Source: Butyrivibrio sp. INlla21
Lineage (GTDB): Bacteria; Bacillota; Clostridia; Lachnospirales; Lachnospiraceae
Direction: 5' to 3'
NCBI RefSeq assembly: GCF_900116875.1
Contig: NZ_FPCC01000014.1
Coordinates: forward strand, 19,976-83,975
Length of the DNA: 64,000 bases
In this document: one piece after another, positions 9,012 through 18,277 of the stretch
How positions within the stretch are numbered: position 1 is the stretch's first letter
How the letters are laid out: the number at the start of each line of letters is the position of its first letter
The notes under the pieces: generated by a model
Databases searched by the model: none
What the model saw: only the letters and a program-made list of their open reading frames with translations
What the model was told of the DNA's origin: nothing
Made by a program: the position numbers and the translations under genes

Positions 9012-9695
9012 TTATCCGATAACCTTAACGGTTTCCTTGATGGTAACAAGTCCCTTCTTAGGTCCGGGAATAGCGCCCTTTACAAGAATAAGGTTCTTGT
9101 CTGCGTCTACTCTAACAACCTCAAGATTCTGAACTGTTACTTTCACACTACCCATGTGACCGGGCATTCCCTTACCCTTAAATACGCGGCTGGGATCTGA
9201 AGATGAACCATTAGAACCCTGATGACGGTGGAATTTGGAACCGTGAGCCATGGGTCCTCTGTGCTGACCATTCTTCTTGATGGCGCCCTGGAATCCTTTT
9301 CCCTTTGAAATTGCTGTAGCGTCGATCTTGTCGCCCTCAGCAAATACATCAGCCTTGATCTCTGCACCAAGCTCATACTCTGCAGCGTTCTCAAGCTTGA
9401 ACTCTCTTACATATCTCTTGCAAGAAACTCCGGCCTTCTTGAAGTGACCCTGCTCAGCCTTGGTTGCACCGTGGCGATGATAAATTGTCTTGTTTCCGTT
9501 CTTGTCCTTGTTAACAACCTTTTCCTTCTTGTCAACAAAGCCAACCTGGACAGCGCTGTAACCGTCGTTCTCAACAGTCTTGATCTGTGTAACAACACAA
9601 GGTCCTGCCTGAAGAACAGTTACAGGAACGAGTGAACCGTCCTCTTTGAAGATCTGAGTCATTCCGACTTTAGTAGCTAAAATAGCCTTCTTCAT
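9012..9695 (-). CDS. rplC: 50S ribosomal protein L3
   Basis: L3 is an early-assembling protein whose long loop reaches the peptidyl transferase centre. The 227-residue product begins [20 protein letters not shown] and carries [19 protein letters not shown] and [18 protein letters not shown]. It is slightly longer than E. coli L3 because of a lysine-rich loop near residues 55-75. A 181-bp spacer with hairpins separates it from rpsJ, which is unusual. Confidence 0.97.
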   Translation of the reverse strand: MKKAILATKVGMTQIFKEDGSLVPVTVLQAGPCVVTQIKTVENDGYSAVQVGFVDKKEKVVNKDKNGNKTIYHRHGATKAEQGHFKKAGVSCKRYVREFKLENAAEYELGAEIKADVFAEGDKIDATAISKGKGFQGAIKKNGQHRGPMAHGSKFHRHQGSNGSSSDPSRVFKGKGMPGHMGSVKVTVQNLEVVRVDADKNLILVKGAIPGPKKGLVTIKETVKVIG

Positions 9696-9753
9696 GTTTT
9701 TACCTCCTTATTACGTCTACAGCGGATGCTTACTTCATTCGCAATGTCGCTTC

Positions 9754-9780
9754 AATTGTTCCGCAACGTTTTGAACAATT
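9754..9780. repeat. Palindromic element in the rpsJ-rplC spacer
   Basis: AATTGTTC-cgcaacgtttt-GAACAATT is a perfect 8-bp inverted repeat, followed by a second small hairpin ATGCG-tct-CGCAT at 9800-9812. The stretch AATTGTTCCGCA resembles AATTGCTCCGCA in the rplL-rpoB spacer (26155 on), which is also part of a hairpin, so the two may belong to one repeat family. No coding signal is seen in the 9696-9876 spacer. Confidence 0.55.
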
Positions 9781-9876
9781 CTCCAGTTATCACGGCATCA
9801 TGCGTCTCGCATCATACTAGTAGAGGTTTAAAATAAATAGTTACTTTATTAGATAATGTAATACTTCTTATATGTA

Positions 9877-10188
9877 TTACTTCATCTTGATGTTAATGTT
9901 TACACCTGCAGGCATCTCGAGTCTCTGAAGAGCCTCTACTGTCTTGGAAGTAGGTGTAATGATATCGATAAGTCTCTTGTGTGTTCTCTGCTCGAACTGC
10001 TCTCTTGAATCCTTATACTTATGAACAGCTCTTAAGATAGTAACAACTTCCTTCTTTGTAGGAAGGGGAACAGGTCCGCTTACCTGAGAACCGTTCTTCT
10101 TGACTGTCTCGATGATCTTCTTGGCAGATGCATCAACAAGCTGATGATCATATGCCTTAAGTGTAATTCTCATTACCTGATTTGCCAT
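9877..10188 (-). CDS. rpsJ: 30S ribosomal protein S10 (NusE)
   Basis: S10 is a 30S head protein and also the NusE partner of NusB in antitermination. The start [19 protein letters not shown] was chosen at the ATG with AGGAGG 11-15 bases upstream; an upstream in-frame ATG 20 codons earlier lacks a ribosome binding site and gives a non-family N-terminus. The 103-residue protein shows [20 protein letters not shown] and [20 protein letters not shown]. It is the first gene of the S10-spc operon. Confidence 0.97.
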   Translation of the reverse strand: MANQVMRITLKAYDHQLVDASAKKIIETVKKNGSQVSGPVPLPTKKEVVTILRAVHKYKDSREQFEQRTHKRLIDIITPTSKTVEALQRLEMPAGVNINIKMK

Positions 10189-10226
10189 AAAAAAAGTCGC
10201 CTCCTTTTCGCACTTTTGAATTAAGT

Positions 10227-10385
10227 ACGACAAGCGGTGACTGTACACTCTCCCGTGTGTGTCCTAAGCAATAAACCAAATTAAAGCTGTAAAACTTCTA
10301 CACGTCGTTTCTGCCTTGGGTTAGTCGGCAGACTTAAATTACTGTACAGTGACTTGTCGTCAGTTTGTTTGGCTGCTCGGCAGCC
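10227..10385 (-). promoter_or_regulatory. Candidate structured leader of the S10 operon
   Basis: In the rpsJ leader, ACGACAAG (plus-strand 10227-10234) is fully complementary to CTTGTCGT (10353-10360), and just inside it ACTGTAC (10240-10246) pairs with GTACAGT (10344-10350). The enclosed RNA contains a 6-bp hairpin TCTGCC/GGCAGA (10310-10332); outside the helix is GGCTGC-tcg-GCAGCC (10371-10385). The closing helix ends near the ribosome binding site. L4-responsive S10 leaders are known in other bacteria; this assignment is inference. Confidence 0.6.
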
Positions 10386-10471
10386 TCTAGACATTCGCTC
10401 CACGGAAAACCTGCTTAACTGGATAAAGCAGCAACCTCACGCTTCATAGCTATCATGTCACAGCGTCTTAT

Positions 10472-10500
10472 ACTATAAAACATTTTTCCGATATATGCAA
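10472..10500 (-). promoter_or_regulatory. S10 operon promoter
   Basis: On the minus strand, TTGCAT (-35) and TATAGT (-10) are separated by 17 bp. This predicts a start near 10465 and a leader of about 280 nt before the rpsJ ATG. It is the only near-consensus pair I found in this region for the 22-gene operon. Confidence 0.75.
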
Positions 10501-10698
10501 CCTCTTTTTATAAATTAATCACTTTAATCGCAAAATCAATGTTTTTTGCCCATTTTGCTTGATCTATTTTAATCTCTTTTACCATTTCATTGGAATGACG
10601 GTAATTATCGTGATATCATTCACGATGGACATGAGTTAGAATCATATTATATAAGAAAAAAGACATTGTTCATAATATAAACAGAAAGGCACTTAGAT

Positions 10699-11562
10699 AT
10701 GTGGATTGCAGACGGATGGAAAGATTATGAGGTCATCGATACCTCGAGCGGCGAGAAGCTCGAAAGATGGGGCGACTACCTGCTTGTAAGACCGGATCCT
10801 CAGGTAATATGGAACACTGAAAAGAAACACTTCGGATGGAAGAAGCCCAACGGACATTATCACAGAAGCAATAAAGGCGGCGGCGAGTGGGAGTTCCACA
10901 AGCTTCCGGAGGAATGGACTATTAATTATAAGGAACTCACTTTTAATCTTAAGCCCTTCAGCTTCAAGCATACGGGTCTTTTCCCCGAGCAGGCTGCCAA
11001 CTGGGATTGGTTTTCTTCTTTAATAAAGAAGGCCGATCGCCAGATCAAGGTTCTCAACCTCTTTGCATATACGGGAGGTGCCACTGTCTCGGCCGCTAAG
11101 GCAGGTGCCAGTGTCACACACGTTGACGCCGCCAAAGGCATGGTAGCTTGGGCAAAAGAAAATGCGGCTTCCTCAGGGCTTGCCGATGCACCCATCAGAT
11201 ATCTCGTAGATGACTGCGTTAAATTCGTAGAAAGAGAAATAAGAAGAGGAAATAAATACGACGGCGTAATAATGGATCCTCCTTCTTACGGAAGAGGACC
11301 CAAAGGTGAGATCTGGAAGATTGAGGAATCTGTTTTTCCTTTTATTCAGCTTACGAGTAAGCTCCTTTCGGATAATCCTCTTTTCTTCCTTATAAATTCG
11401 TATACAACCGGTTTACAGCCCGCAGTTCTTTCATACATGCTTCATACTGTTCTTGATCCTATTCATCCCGGAACAATTGAAGCAAATGAGATCGGTCTTC
11501 CGGTTAAAAACAACGGTCTCGTTCTTCCCTGCGGCGCCAGCGGAAGATGGACAGCCAAATAA
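10699..11562 (+). CDS. Class I SAM-dependent methyltransferase, COG1092-like
   Basis: A 287-residue methyltransferase of the group related to RlmI/RlmK rRNA enzymes. The SAM-binding motif I is LNLFAYTGGAT (residues ~119-129), an acidic residue follows at HVDAAK (D143), and the catalytic-type DPPSYGRG motif is at 193-200. An N-terminal region of ~90 residues without a clear PUA signature precedes the Rossmann domain. It is a plus-strand gene inserted between the S10 and str operons, so it is probably transcribed alone. The substrate cannot be told from sequence; an rRNA or tRNA base is the family-level guess. Confidence 0.8.
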   Translation: MWIADGWKDYEVIDTSSGEKLERWGDYLLVRPDPQVIWNTEKKHFGWKKPNGHYHRSNKGGGEWEFHKLPEEWTINYKELTFNLKPFSFKHTGLFPEQAANWDWFSSLIKKADRQIKVLNLFAYTGGATVSAAKAGASVTHVDAAKGMVAWAKENAASSGLADAPIRYLVDDCVKFVEREIRRGNKYDGVIMDPPSYGRGPKGEIWKIEESVFPFIQLTSKLLSDNPLFFLINSYTTGLQPAVLSYMLHTVLDPIHPGTIEANEIGLPVKNNGLVLPCGASGRWTAK

Positions 11563-12273
11563 TTATTCTTCGCTTGCATCGATCTTTTCCCGTATCTGCT
11601 GCATTCTAAGATCGAGCTGATTTATAAGATCTGCGCTAAACTTAAGATCATCGGAAATCACATCCTGGTTTTCGATGTTCTTTTTATATTTCATCTTGTG
11701 TTCAAGACTTGCCCAGAAGTCCATCGCGATCGTTCTGAACTGAACTTCCACCTTCATAAACTCTTTTTCCTGAGTTAAGAATATAGGAACCTCGATAATA
11801 AGGTGTAAGCTCCTGTAACCGCTCTTCTTGGGCTTTTCAATGTAATCTTTTTTCTGTATTACCTCAATGTCATCCTGCTTGGCAAGGCAATCGGCGAGCA
11901 TGTAAATGTCATCGACAAACGAGCAAATGACTCTTATACCTGCGATGTCCGATATGTTCTTTTTTATATTATCCAGTGAAAAATCAAGTCCTTTTGCCTC
12001 CAACTTGTTGTAGATACTCATTGGAGTCTTTATTCTCATCTTGATCGCCTCAAAAGGATTTCTGTTGTTTCGAAGCGAAAGCTCTTTGTTGAGTACATCC
12101 AGCTTGGTCCTGACTTCCGACAACGCACAATCATACTTCATCATCAGAAGCTGAAAATCTTTATACTGATCTTTCATTTTAAGAAGGTTCTCAAGATCAC
12201 TGTGTGTGATACTCCCATCTCCCCCCTGCTTAGCAAAATCTATCTCGGAATAGTCGACGTGTTTTACTGCCAT
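11563..12273 (-). CDS. Small alarmone synthetase, RelQ/YjbM-like (p)ppGpp synthetase
   Basis: A 236-residue GTP/GDP pyrophosphokinase of the single-domain RelA/SpoT synthetase type, which transfers pyrophosphate from ATP to GDP or GTP. Visible motifs are DIAGIRVIC (109-117), KKSGYRSLHLI (149-159), EVQFRTIAMDFWASLEHK (176-193) and no HD hydrolase domain. The start MAVKHVDYSEID has AAAGGAG upstream; a longer frame adds 20 unlikely residues. Placement between the S10 and str operons is notable because the product would govern the stringent control of exactly these genes, though positional logic is only suggestive. Confidence 0.9.
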   Translation of the reverse strand: MAVKHVDYSEIDFAKQGGDGSITHSDLENLLKMKDQYKDFQLLMMKYDCALSEVRTKLDVLNKELSLRNNRNPFEAIKMRIKTPMSIYNKLEAKGLDFSLDNIKKNISDIAGIRVICSFVDDIYMLADCLAKQDDIEVIQKKDYIEKPKKSGYRSLHLIIEVPIFLTQEKEFMKVEVQFRTIAMDFWASLEHKMKYKKNIENQDVISDDLKFSADLINQLDLRMQQIREKIDASEE

Positions 12274-12394
12274 AGACTTCACTCCTTTTCTTGTAGTTCT
12301 CGTAAGTTCAGTATAACAGCAAGGCTTAAACATTCTATGAACTAATTATAAAAATACTGCTAATCTTGCGTATTTTTAGGCGTTTGAACACATT

Positions 12395-13435
12395 TTACAC
12401 TTGATTATCTATGGAAGCTCCTTTTACATCATTTGATAAAAGACTTAGCTTATTGAGGATGTTGGTTATCTCAATGTTGACATCTTCCTGCACGTCTTCA
12501 AGCGACCTTTCCTCTGTGATAACCACCTTCTTATAATTATCGGGATTATTCTCCTCTGCCTCCGCACGTTCTCTTCTGGCTATTGCTCTCTTAGCATCTG
12601 CGCCGGTTGCATGTCCGAGTTCTGTTCTATCTTTTATATTCTCGATAAGTTCCTGCAACTGAGCCTCTTTTTCCAGCTTCTTGGCTTCTTTCTTCTTTTC
12701 CTCTTTCTTCTCTTCTGCAGCTTCCTTGGCTTCCTCTTCGCGCTCTTTCTGCTCTTCATCGATATTCTCGACTGCGTCGCTTGTCAAAAGAGCTATCGCC
12801 TCCTTAGTGGATGCGTCCATAATATTATCAGCTTCCTTTTGTGCATCGAGCATATCGTTGGATTTAAGGCGTTCCCTCTTGATGTCCGCATAGCCGCATA
12901 CGAGTGATGCCATCTTATTCTCTATATCCCTCATTTCTTTTGTTTTATCTTGGTCCGAAGAGACATAGTACAACGCTTTCTTCTGAAACTCAGTTAGATT
13001 GTTATATTCATCTAAAGAAAGCTGAGTATCGGGATCAGTACTCCGTGCTCTCTCGGCGTACCCCTCAAGTTCAATATACTCTCTACTTGTAGGTTCAACC
13101 CCATATTCAGACATGAGCTCTTTTAGCATGGCATTGTCCGCTTTGTTCTGCTCTTTCATTTCATTTAATTCTTCAGAAAGGGATTTTATCTGATCCTTTA
13201 TTGACTGCATTTGAGCATCAAGCTTCTTCTCTCCGCCAAATGCATCCGCTACGATCTTAAGCGCATTCTTCTTAGCAAAGTCCTGACGCTGCTCAAGCAA
13301 GCTCTGAATTTTGAGATTGGCTCCTGACACAGAAACATTCTTTCCTTTGTCACTTGTTTTGACTTTATCGGGATCGATCGGCTCCTGTGTGGGATAAAGA
13401 TTATTCTGAACATCCATGTTCTCTTGTATACGCAT
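12395..13435 (-). CDS. Unrecognised coiled-coil protein
   Basis: I do not recognise this 346-residue soluble protein. It has no signal peptide or membrane segment. Residues ~40-110 and ~190-275 are strongly heptad-like and charged, including a Lys/Glu-rich block around residues 230-265 (runs of EEEAKEAAEEKKEEKKKEA). The C-terminus contains an acidic segment and ends in a short helix-prone tail. An AGGAGG site precedes the ATG. It lies just past the tuf terminator and upstream of the alarmone synthetase, so it may share a transcript with the latter (122-bp gap). A structural or scaffold role is possible but unsupported. Confidence 0.75.
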   Translation of the reverse strand: MRIQENMDVQNNLYPTQEPIDPDKVKTSDKGKNVSVSGANLKIQSLLEQRQDFAKKNALKIVADAFGGEKKLDAQMQSIKDQIKSLSEELNEMKEQNKADNAMLKELMSEYGVEPTSREYIELEGYAERARSTDPDTQLSLDEYNNLTEFQKKALYYVSSDQDKTKEMRDIENKMASLVCGYADIKRERLKSNDMLDAQKEADNIMDASTKEAIALLTSDAVENIDEEQKEREEEAKEAAEEKKEEKKKEAKKLEKEAQLQELIENIKDRTELGHATGADAKRAIARRERAEAEENNPDNYKKVVITEERSLEDVQEDVNIEITNILNKLSLLSNDVKGASIDNQV

Positions 13436-13530
13436 AAGGCTCCTCCTGTGTTAGTGATAAATATGTATAGTTATCCTTATATCGTATATATCGGTTTAAA
13501 CTCGGTGAATGTTTATAGAAAAAGCAAATA

Positions 13531-13565
13531 AAAAAGAGCTCCGAGCACAAGGCTCGAAGCTCTTT
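13531..13565 (-). terminator. Terminator after tuf
   Basis: On the minus strand the RNA forms AAAGAGCTTCGAGC-cttgt-GCTCGGAGCTCTTT followed by a T-run (TTTTTTATTTG). This is a long stem with one G-T pair, a textbook intrinsic terminator 34 bp after the tuf stop. Confidence 0.92.
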
Positions 13566-13598
13566 ATATTTGCATTTAGCTAAAAGCTAGAAGGTAGA

Positions 13599-14789
13599 TC
13601 ACTCTACGATTGTAGCAACCTTACCTGATCCAACTGTACGTCCACCCTCACGGATAGCGAACTTAAGACCCTGCTCCATAGCGATGGGGTGAATAAGCTC
13701 GATAGACATTGTTACGTGGTCACCAGGCATGCACATCTCAACACCATCGGGAAGGTTGCAGACACCTGTAACGTCAGTTGTTCTGAAGTAGAACTGAGGT
13801 CTGTAGTTTGTGAAGAAAGGTGTATGACGGCCACCCTCGTCCTTAGTAAGAACGTAAACCTCAGCAGTGAACTTTGTATGGCAAGTTACTGTGCCGGGCT
13901 TTGTGATAACCTGACCTCTCTGGATACCTTCACGGTCAACACCACGAAGAAGAAGACCTACGTTGTCACCAGCCTCGCAGTAATCCATTGTCTTACGGAA
14001 CATCTCGATACCTGTTACAACAGACTTAGATGTCTCTTCCTTGATACCAACGATTTCGATTTCGTCGTTGAGGTTAAGTGAACCTCTCTCTACTCTACCA
14101 GTAGCAACTGTTCCACGTCCTGTGATTGTGAATACGTCCTCAACAGGCATAAGGAAAGGCTTATCTGTCTCACGAGTAGGCTCAGGGATGTAAGAATCAA
14201 CTGTGTCCATAAGCTCCATAACCTTATCGCCCCACTCAGACTTAGGATCCTCAAGAGCCTTAAGAGCTGAACCACGGATGATAGGTGTGTCATCTCCAGG
14301 GAACTCATACTCTGTAAGAAGGTCTCTGATCTCCATCTCAACGAGGTCGAGAAGCTCAGGATCATCAACCATATCACACTTGTTCATGAATACGATGATG
14401 TAAGGAACACCAACCTGACGAGCAAGAAGAACGTGCTCCTTAGTCTGTGCCATAACACCGTCTGTAGCAGCAACAACGAGGATAGAACCATCCATCTGAG
14501 CTGCACCAGTGATCATGTTCTTTACATAGTCAGCGTGGCCAGGGCAGTCAACGTGTGCGTAGTGTCTGCTAGCTGTCTCATACTCGATGTGAGCAGAGTT
14601 AATTGTGATTCCACGCTCTTTCTCTTCGGGAGCCTTATCGATCTGATCGAATGCAACAGCAGGTGAAAATCCTCTGTCTGCAAGAACAGTTGTGATAGCT
14701 GCTGTAAGAGTTGTTTTACCATGGTCAACGTGTCCGATTGTACCAATGTTAACGTGTGGTTTGCTTCTGTCAAACTTAGCTTTTGCCAT
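13599..14789 (-). CDS. tuf: Elongation factor Tu
   Basis: EF-Tu delivers aminoacyl-tRNA to the ribosomal A-site as a GTPase. The 396-residue product has all G motifs: GHVDHGKT (19-26), [12 protein letters not shown], and NKCD (~136-139), then domains II and III with [13 protein letters not shown] and the conserved [15 protein letters not shown]. It is the last gene of the str operon, 99 bp after fusA, and is followed by a strong terminator. The spacer contains a small hairpin AAATGTT-aatc-AACATTT. Confidence 0.99.
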   Translation of the reverse strand: MAKAKFDRSKPHVNIGTIGHVDHGKTTLTAAITTVLADRGFSPAVAFDQIDKAPEEKERGITINSAHIEYETASRHYAHVDCPGHADYVKNMITGAAQMDGSILVVAATDGVMAQTKEHVLLARQVGVPYIIVFMNKCDMVDDPELLDLVEMEIRDLLTEYEFPGDDTPIIRGSALKALEDPKSEWGDKVMELMDTVDSYIPEPTRETDKPFLMPVEDVFTITGRGTVATGRVERGSLNLNDEIEIVGIKEETSKSVVTGIEMFRKTMDYCEAGDNVGLLLRGVDREGIQRGQVITKPGTVTCHTKFTAEVYVLTKDEGGRHTPFFTNYRPQFYFRTTDVTGVCNLPDGVEMCMPGDHVTMSIELIHPIAMEQGLKFAIREGGRTVGSGKVATIVE

Positions 14790-14888
14790 TTCTAAATATC
14801 CTCCTTAGGTTAAATGTTAATCAACATTTACATACATAATTTAACCGACTACATCGATTATATTAAAACTTCGGCGTTTTATCAATAA

Positions 14889-17006
14889 TTATTTCGCCTT
14901 ATTTGTAAGAACTTTCTCCTGAACGTTCTTAGGAACGGGCTCATACTTCTCAAAGAACATTGAGTAGTTACCACGACCCTGAGTTCTTGAACGAAGGTCT
15001 GTAGCGTATCCGAACATCTCAGCAAGAGGAACATAAGCTCTTACGATCTTACCGCCGCCGAGATCGTCCATACCTTCTACACGTCCACGACGTGAGTTTA
15101 CATCACCGATAACATCACCCATGTATTCCTCGGGCATTGTTACCTCAACCTTCATGATAGGCTCAAGAAGAACAGGTGCACCCTTCTGCATAGCATCCTT
15201 GAACGCCATAGATCCTGCGATGTGGAATGCCATTTCTGAAGAGTCGACTTCATGATATGATCCGTCGTATACAGTAGCGTGTACACCTACAACAGGATAT
15301 CCACCAAGTGTTCCGGCCTTCATAGCCTCTTCGATACCTTCGCTGATAGGCTGGATGAATTCCTTAGGAATAGCACCGCCGACAACTTCGCTATCGAACT
15401 GGTAAAGATTGTCTCCGTTGGCATCCATGGGCTCGAAACGAACTTTACAATGTCCGTACTGTCCACGTCCACCGGACTGCTTAGCATATTTAGACTCAAT
15501 ATCAACTGCCTTTGTAAGTGCCTCTCTATATGCAACCTGAGGAGCACCAACGTTAGCCTCAACCTTGTACTCACGAAGAAGTCTGTCTACGATAATGTCA
15601 AGGTGAAGCTCACCCATTCCGGCAATGATTGTCTGACCTGTCTCAGAGTTAGTGTGAGCTCTGAATGTAGGATCTTCTTCAGCAAGCTTCTGAAGAGCCT
15701 CGTCAAGCTTCTGCTGACCGGCCTTAGTCTTAGGCTCGATAGCAAGCTCGATAACAGGATCAGGGAATTCCATAGACTCAAGGATAACAGGATTCTTCTC
15801 ATCGCAAAGTGTGTCACCTGTTACAGTGTTCTTAAGTCCAACTGCAGCAGCGATATCACCTGAGTAAACCTTATCAAGGTCTGATCTCTTGTTAGCGTGC
15901 ATCTGAAGAATACGTCCAAGACGTTCCTTATTATCTTTTGAGCTGTTAAGTACGTATGAACCTGAGTTTGCTGTACCACGATATACACGGAAGAATGCAA
16001 GCTTTCCAACGAAAGGATCGCTGACAATCTTGAATGCAAGTGCTGCAAACGGGCCATCATCTGTTGACTCAATCTCGATCTCATTACCATCCATGTCAGT
16101 ACCCTTACATGCAGGGATATCAACAGGTGAAGGCATGAATTCAATAACTGCGTCGATAAGTTTCTGGATACCTCTGTTCTTGTGGGCAGATCCACAGCAA
16201 ACAGGGAATGCTCTACACTCGCAAGTAGCCTTACGAAGTGCTGCCTTGAGCTCTTCCTTAGAAGGCTCATTACCCTCAAGGTACTCCATCATAAGATCTT
16301 CATCAAGATCGCAGATCTTCTCAACGAGTTCGCCATGATAAAGCTCAGCGTCATCCTTAAGGTCAGCGGGGATCTCACCAATAGTAACATCCTCACCCTT
16401 ATCATCGTTGTAGATGTATGCCTGCATCTCGAAAAGGTCGATAACACCCTGGAACTGATCCTCAGCTCCGATAGGGATCTCGATCATAATAGCATTTTTC
16501 TTAAGTCTGTTACGGATCTGCTCAACTGCTCCGTAGTAGTTTGCTCCGATGATATCCATCTTGTTGATGAATGCCATACGAGGAACATTAAATCCGTCAG
16601 CCTGACGCCAAACGTTCTCAGACTGAGGCTCAACACCTTCCTTAGCACTGAATACGCCTACGGCGCCATCAAGTACTCTAAGTGAACGCTCAACCTCAAC
16701 GGTGAAGTCTACGTGGCCGGGTGTATCAATGATGTTGATACGGTGCTCAAGAGCGCCGGGCTTAGTCTTACCGTTTTCCTGAAGTGTCCAGTGGCATGTT
16801 GTAGCTGCGGATGTGATTGTGATACCTCTTTCCTGCTCCTGTTCCATCCAGTCCATGGTAGCAGTACCTTCATAGGTCTCACCAATCTTATAGTTTACAC
16901 CGGTATAGTAAAGAATACGCTCTGTAAGAGTAGTCTTACCTGCGTCGATATGAGCCATGATACCGATGTTCCTGGTTCTCTCCAATGGGTATTGTCTATC
17001 AGCCAA
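14889..17006 (-). CDS. fusA: Elongation factor G
   Basis: EF-G drives translocation on the ribosome. The 705-residue product has the P-loop [12 protein letters not shown] (18-29), the effector region with [21 protein letters not shown] and NKMD, followed by domains II-V. The start codon is TTG, not ATG: TTGGCTGATAGACAATACCC with GGAGGAAGAACC just upstream, which fits the family N-terminus [19 protein letters not shown]. It is the third gene of the str operon. A TTG start on a very highly expressed gene is unusual. Confidence 0.98.
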   Translation of the reverse strand: MADRQYPLERTRNIGIMAHIDAGKTTLTERILYYTGVNYKIGETYEGTATMDWMEQEQERGITITSAATTCHWTLQENGKTKPGALEHRINIIDTPGHVDFTVEVERSLRVLDGAVGVFSAKEGVEPQSENVWRQADGFNVPRMAFINKMDIIGANYYGAVEQIRNRLKKNAIMIEIPIGAEDQFQGVIDLFEMQAYIYNDDKGEDVTIGEIPADLKDDAELYHGELVEKICDLDEDLMMEYLEGNEPSKEELKAALRKATCECRAFPVCCGSAHKNRGIQKLIDAVIEFMPSPVDIPACKGTDMDGNEIEIESTDDGPFAALAFKIVSDPFVGKLAFFRVYRGTANSGSYVLNSSKDNKERLGRILQMHANKRSDLDKVYSGDIAAAVGLKNTVTGDTLCDEKNPVILESMEFPDPVIELAIEPKTKAGQQKLDEALQKLAEEDPTFRAHTNSETGQTIIAGMGELHLDIIVDRLLREYKVEANVGAPQVAYREALTKAVDIESKYAKQSGGRGQYGHCKVRFEPMDANGDNLYQFDSEVVGGAIPKEFIQPISEGIEEAMKAGTLGGYPVVGVHATVYDGSYHEVDSSEMAFHIAGSMAFKDAMQKGAPVLLEPIMKVEVTMPEEYMGDVIGDVNSRRGRVEGMDDLGGGKIVRAYVPLAEMFGYATDLRSRTQGRGNYSMFFEKYEPVPKNVQEKVLTNKAK

Positions 17007-17042
17007 AGGTTCTTCCTCCTAAAAATCTGAAATCTCACCAGA

Positions 17043-17513
17043 TTAGAATCTGTAGTGTGAGAATGCCTTGTTTGCTTCTGCCATCTTGTGCATGTCTTCT
17101 TTTCTCTTTACAGCTGCACCAGTGTTATTGTATGCATCCATAATCTCTGAAGCGAGTCTGTCTACCATAGTCTTCTCGCCTCTTGCACGTGAGAAAGTTA
17201 CAAGCCAACGAAGTGCAAGAGCCTGACGTCTGTCTGGTCTAACCTCAATAGGAACCTGGTATGTAGCACCACCAATACGTCTTGCTTTTACTTCGAGAGC
17301 GGGCATGATGTTATTCATAGCTCCCTCGAAAATTTCAAGAGCGGGCTTTCCACCCTTCTCTTCTACCTGTGCAAATGCACCATATACGATCTTCTGAGCA
17401 ACGCCCTTCTTACCATCGAGCATTACCTGATTAACAAGCTTGGTTACAACCTTGTTATCGTATAAAGGATCTGCTAATACGTCACGTTTTACAATATGTC
17501 CTTTACGCGGCAC
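17043..17513 (-). CDS. rpsG: 30S ribosomal protein S7
   Basis: S7 nucleates the 30S head and in E. coli represses the str operon. I set the start at a GTG that encodes the expected [20 protein letters not shown]-terminus, with AAGGAGG about nine bases upstream; the longer in-frame ATG adds 11 residues foreign to the family. The 156-residue protein contains [20 protein letters not shown] (a conserved rRNA-contact region) and ends NKAFSHYRF. Normal length. Confidence 0.96.
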   Translation of the reverse strand: MPRKGHIVKRDVLADPLYDNKVVTKLVNQVMLDGKKGVAQKIVYGAFAQVEEKGGKPALEIFEGAMNNIMPALEVKARRIGGATYQVPIEVRPDRRQALALRWLVTFSRARGEKTMVDRLASEIMDAYNNTGAAVKRKEDMHKMAEANKAFSHYRF

Positions 17514-17642
17514 GGTTCTTCCCTCCTTTAGAATTGCTAAAATCAACGGTACTCACTAATTTAGTGTACGTGCGGTTTCTTTACTACTTATATAGAATAG
17601 AACACCAACACTTTTAAAATTAGATCTGTTACTTAAAATAAA

Positions 17643-18062
17643 TTACTTGGCAGCCTTAGGCTTCTTAGCGCCATACTTAGAACGAGCCTGTTTTCTGTCG
17701 GCTACACCTGCAGTATCAAGAGTACCTCTGATAATGTGATACCTTGTACCAGGGAGATCCTTAACTCTTCCGCCACGGATAAGAACAACGCTATGCTCCT
17801 GAAGGTTGTGACCTTCTCCGGGAATGTAGCTTGTTACCTCAATACCGTTAGAAAGACGTACTCTGGCGATTTTTCTCAGAGCAGAGTTAGGCTTCTTAGG
17901 GGTTGCTGTCTTAACAGCTGTGCAAACACCACGCTTCTGAGGAGAAGCTGTTGCAGTTGCCTTCTTGTGAAGAGAGTTAAAACCCTTCTGCAACGCAGGT
18001 GCTGTAGACTTCTTTACAGATGTCTGACGACCCTTTCTAACTAACTGGTTAAATGTTGGCAT
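17643..18062 (-). CDS. rpsL: 30S ribosomal protein S12
   Basis: S12 is a decoding-centre protein. The 139-residue product has the [16 protein letters not shown] loop and [17 protein letters not shown]; both lysines whose replacement gives streptomycin resistance in other bacteria are the wild-type residue here. It is the first gene of the str operon, about 115 nt downstream of the predicted transcription start. The ribosome binding site is AGGAGG. Confidence 0.98.
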   Translation of the reverse strand: MPTFNQLVRKGRQTSVKKSTAPALQKGFNSLHKKATATASPQKRGVCTAVKTATPKKPNSALRKIARVRLSNGIEVTSYIPGEGHNLQEHSVVLIRGGRVKDLPGTRYHIIRGTLDTAGVADRKQARSKYGAKKPKAAK

Positions 18063-18104
18063 TCCTTTTACCTCCTATTTTGATAAGAAAAACTAATATA
18101 AAAA

Positions 18105-18121
18105 GCGGATTCATAACCCGC
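18105..18121 (-). terminator. Attenuator-like hairpin in the rpsL leader
   Basis: On the minus strand GCGGGTT-atg-AATCCGC (one G-T pair) is directly followed by TTTTTATATT, and it lies between the promoter and rpsL. This is terminator-like and could act as a transcriptional attenuator for the str operon. The stem is short, so strength is uncertain. Confidence 0.55.
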
Positions 18122-18138
18122 GATTTATAGCATAAAAC

Positions 18139-18162
18139 AAAAGGGCATAGTTTCACCCTCTT
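18139..18162 (-). promoter_or_regulatory. Second leader hairpin of the str operon
   Basis: On the minus strand AAGAGGG-tgaaactatg-CCCTTTT. The loop AAACTAT between GGG and CCCTTTT also occurs in the secA leader hairpin (56543-56562). It may be an attenuator part or a coincidence between short hairpins. Confidence 0.4.
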
Positions 18163-18182
18163 GTCTATACACGCAATTATGA

Positions 18183-18211
18183 ATTATATAGACAATTTTT
18201 TTCATTGTCAA
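18183..18211 (-). promoter_or_regulatory. str operon promoter, perfect consensus
   Basis: TTGACA and TATAAT on the minus strand with exactly 17 bp between them, all twelve bases matching the sigma-A consensus. It lies just past the rpoC stop and drives rpsL-rpsG-fusA-tuf. Confidence 0.93.
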
Positions 18212-18229
18212 CAAATATTTTTCATGGAA

Positions 18230-18261
18230 GTTCCTGCGAACCGGTTAAGATTCGCAGGAAC
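18230..18261 (-). terminator. Hairpin after rpoC, probable terminator
   Basis: GTTCCTGCGAA and TTCGCAGGAAC form a perfect 11-bp stem with a 10-base loop, 17 bp after the rpoC stop. The T-run after it is poor, so termination may be partial, allowing some rpoC readthrough into the str operon. Confidence 0.7.
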
Positions 18262-18277
18262 GATATTACATTTATGA

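Larger units (their letters stand above)
10189..10698. other. 510-bp divergent region: S10 leader and promoter, methyltransferase upstream region
   Basis: The left half is the transcribed leader of rpsJ (minus strand), with the long-range helix and hairpins described separately, and the S10 promoter. The right part, 10501-10698, is AT-rich and precedes the plus-strand methyltransferase gene; it contains an inverted repeat ATCGTG-atatcatt-CACGAT (10607-10626) and a possible -10 TATTAT at 10645-10650 without a convincing -35. I see no gene here. Confidence 0.7.

Noticed and set aside
10501..10698. Small gene or RNA in the methyltransferase upstream region
   Set aside because: No open frame with a ribosome binding site and no convincing secondary structure beyond a 6-bp inverted repeat.
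15279..15863. 194-residue plus-strand open frame opposite fusA
   Set aside because: Antisense shadow produced by codon bias of fusA.
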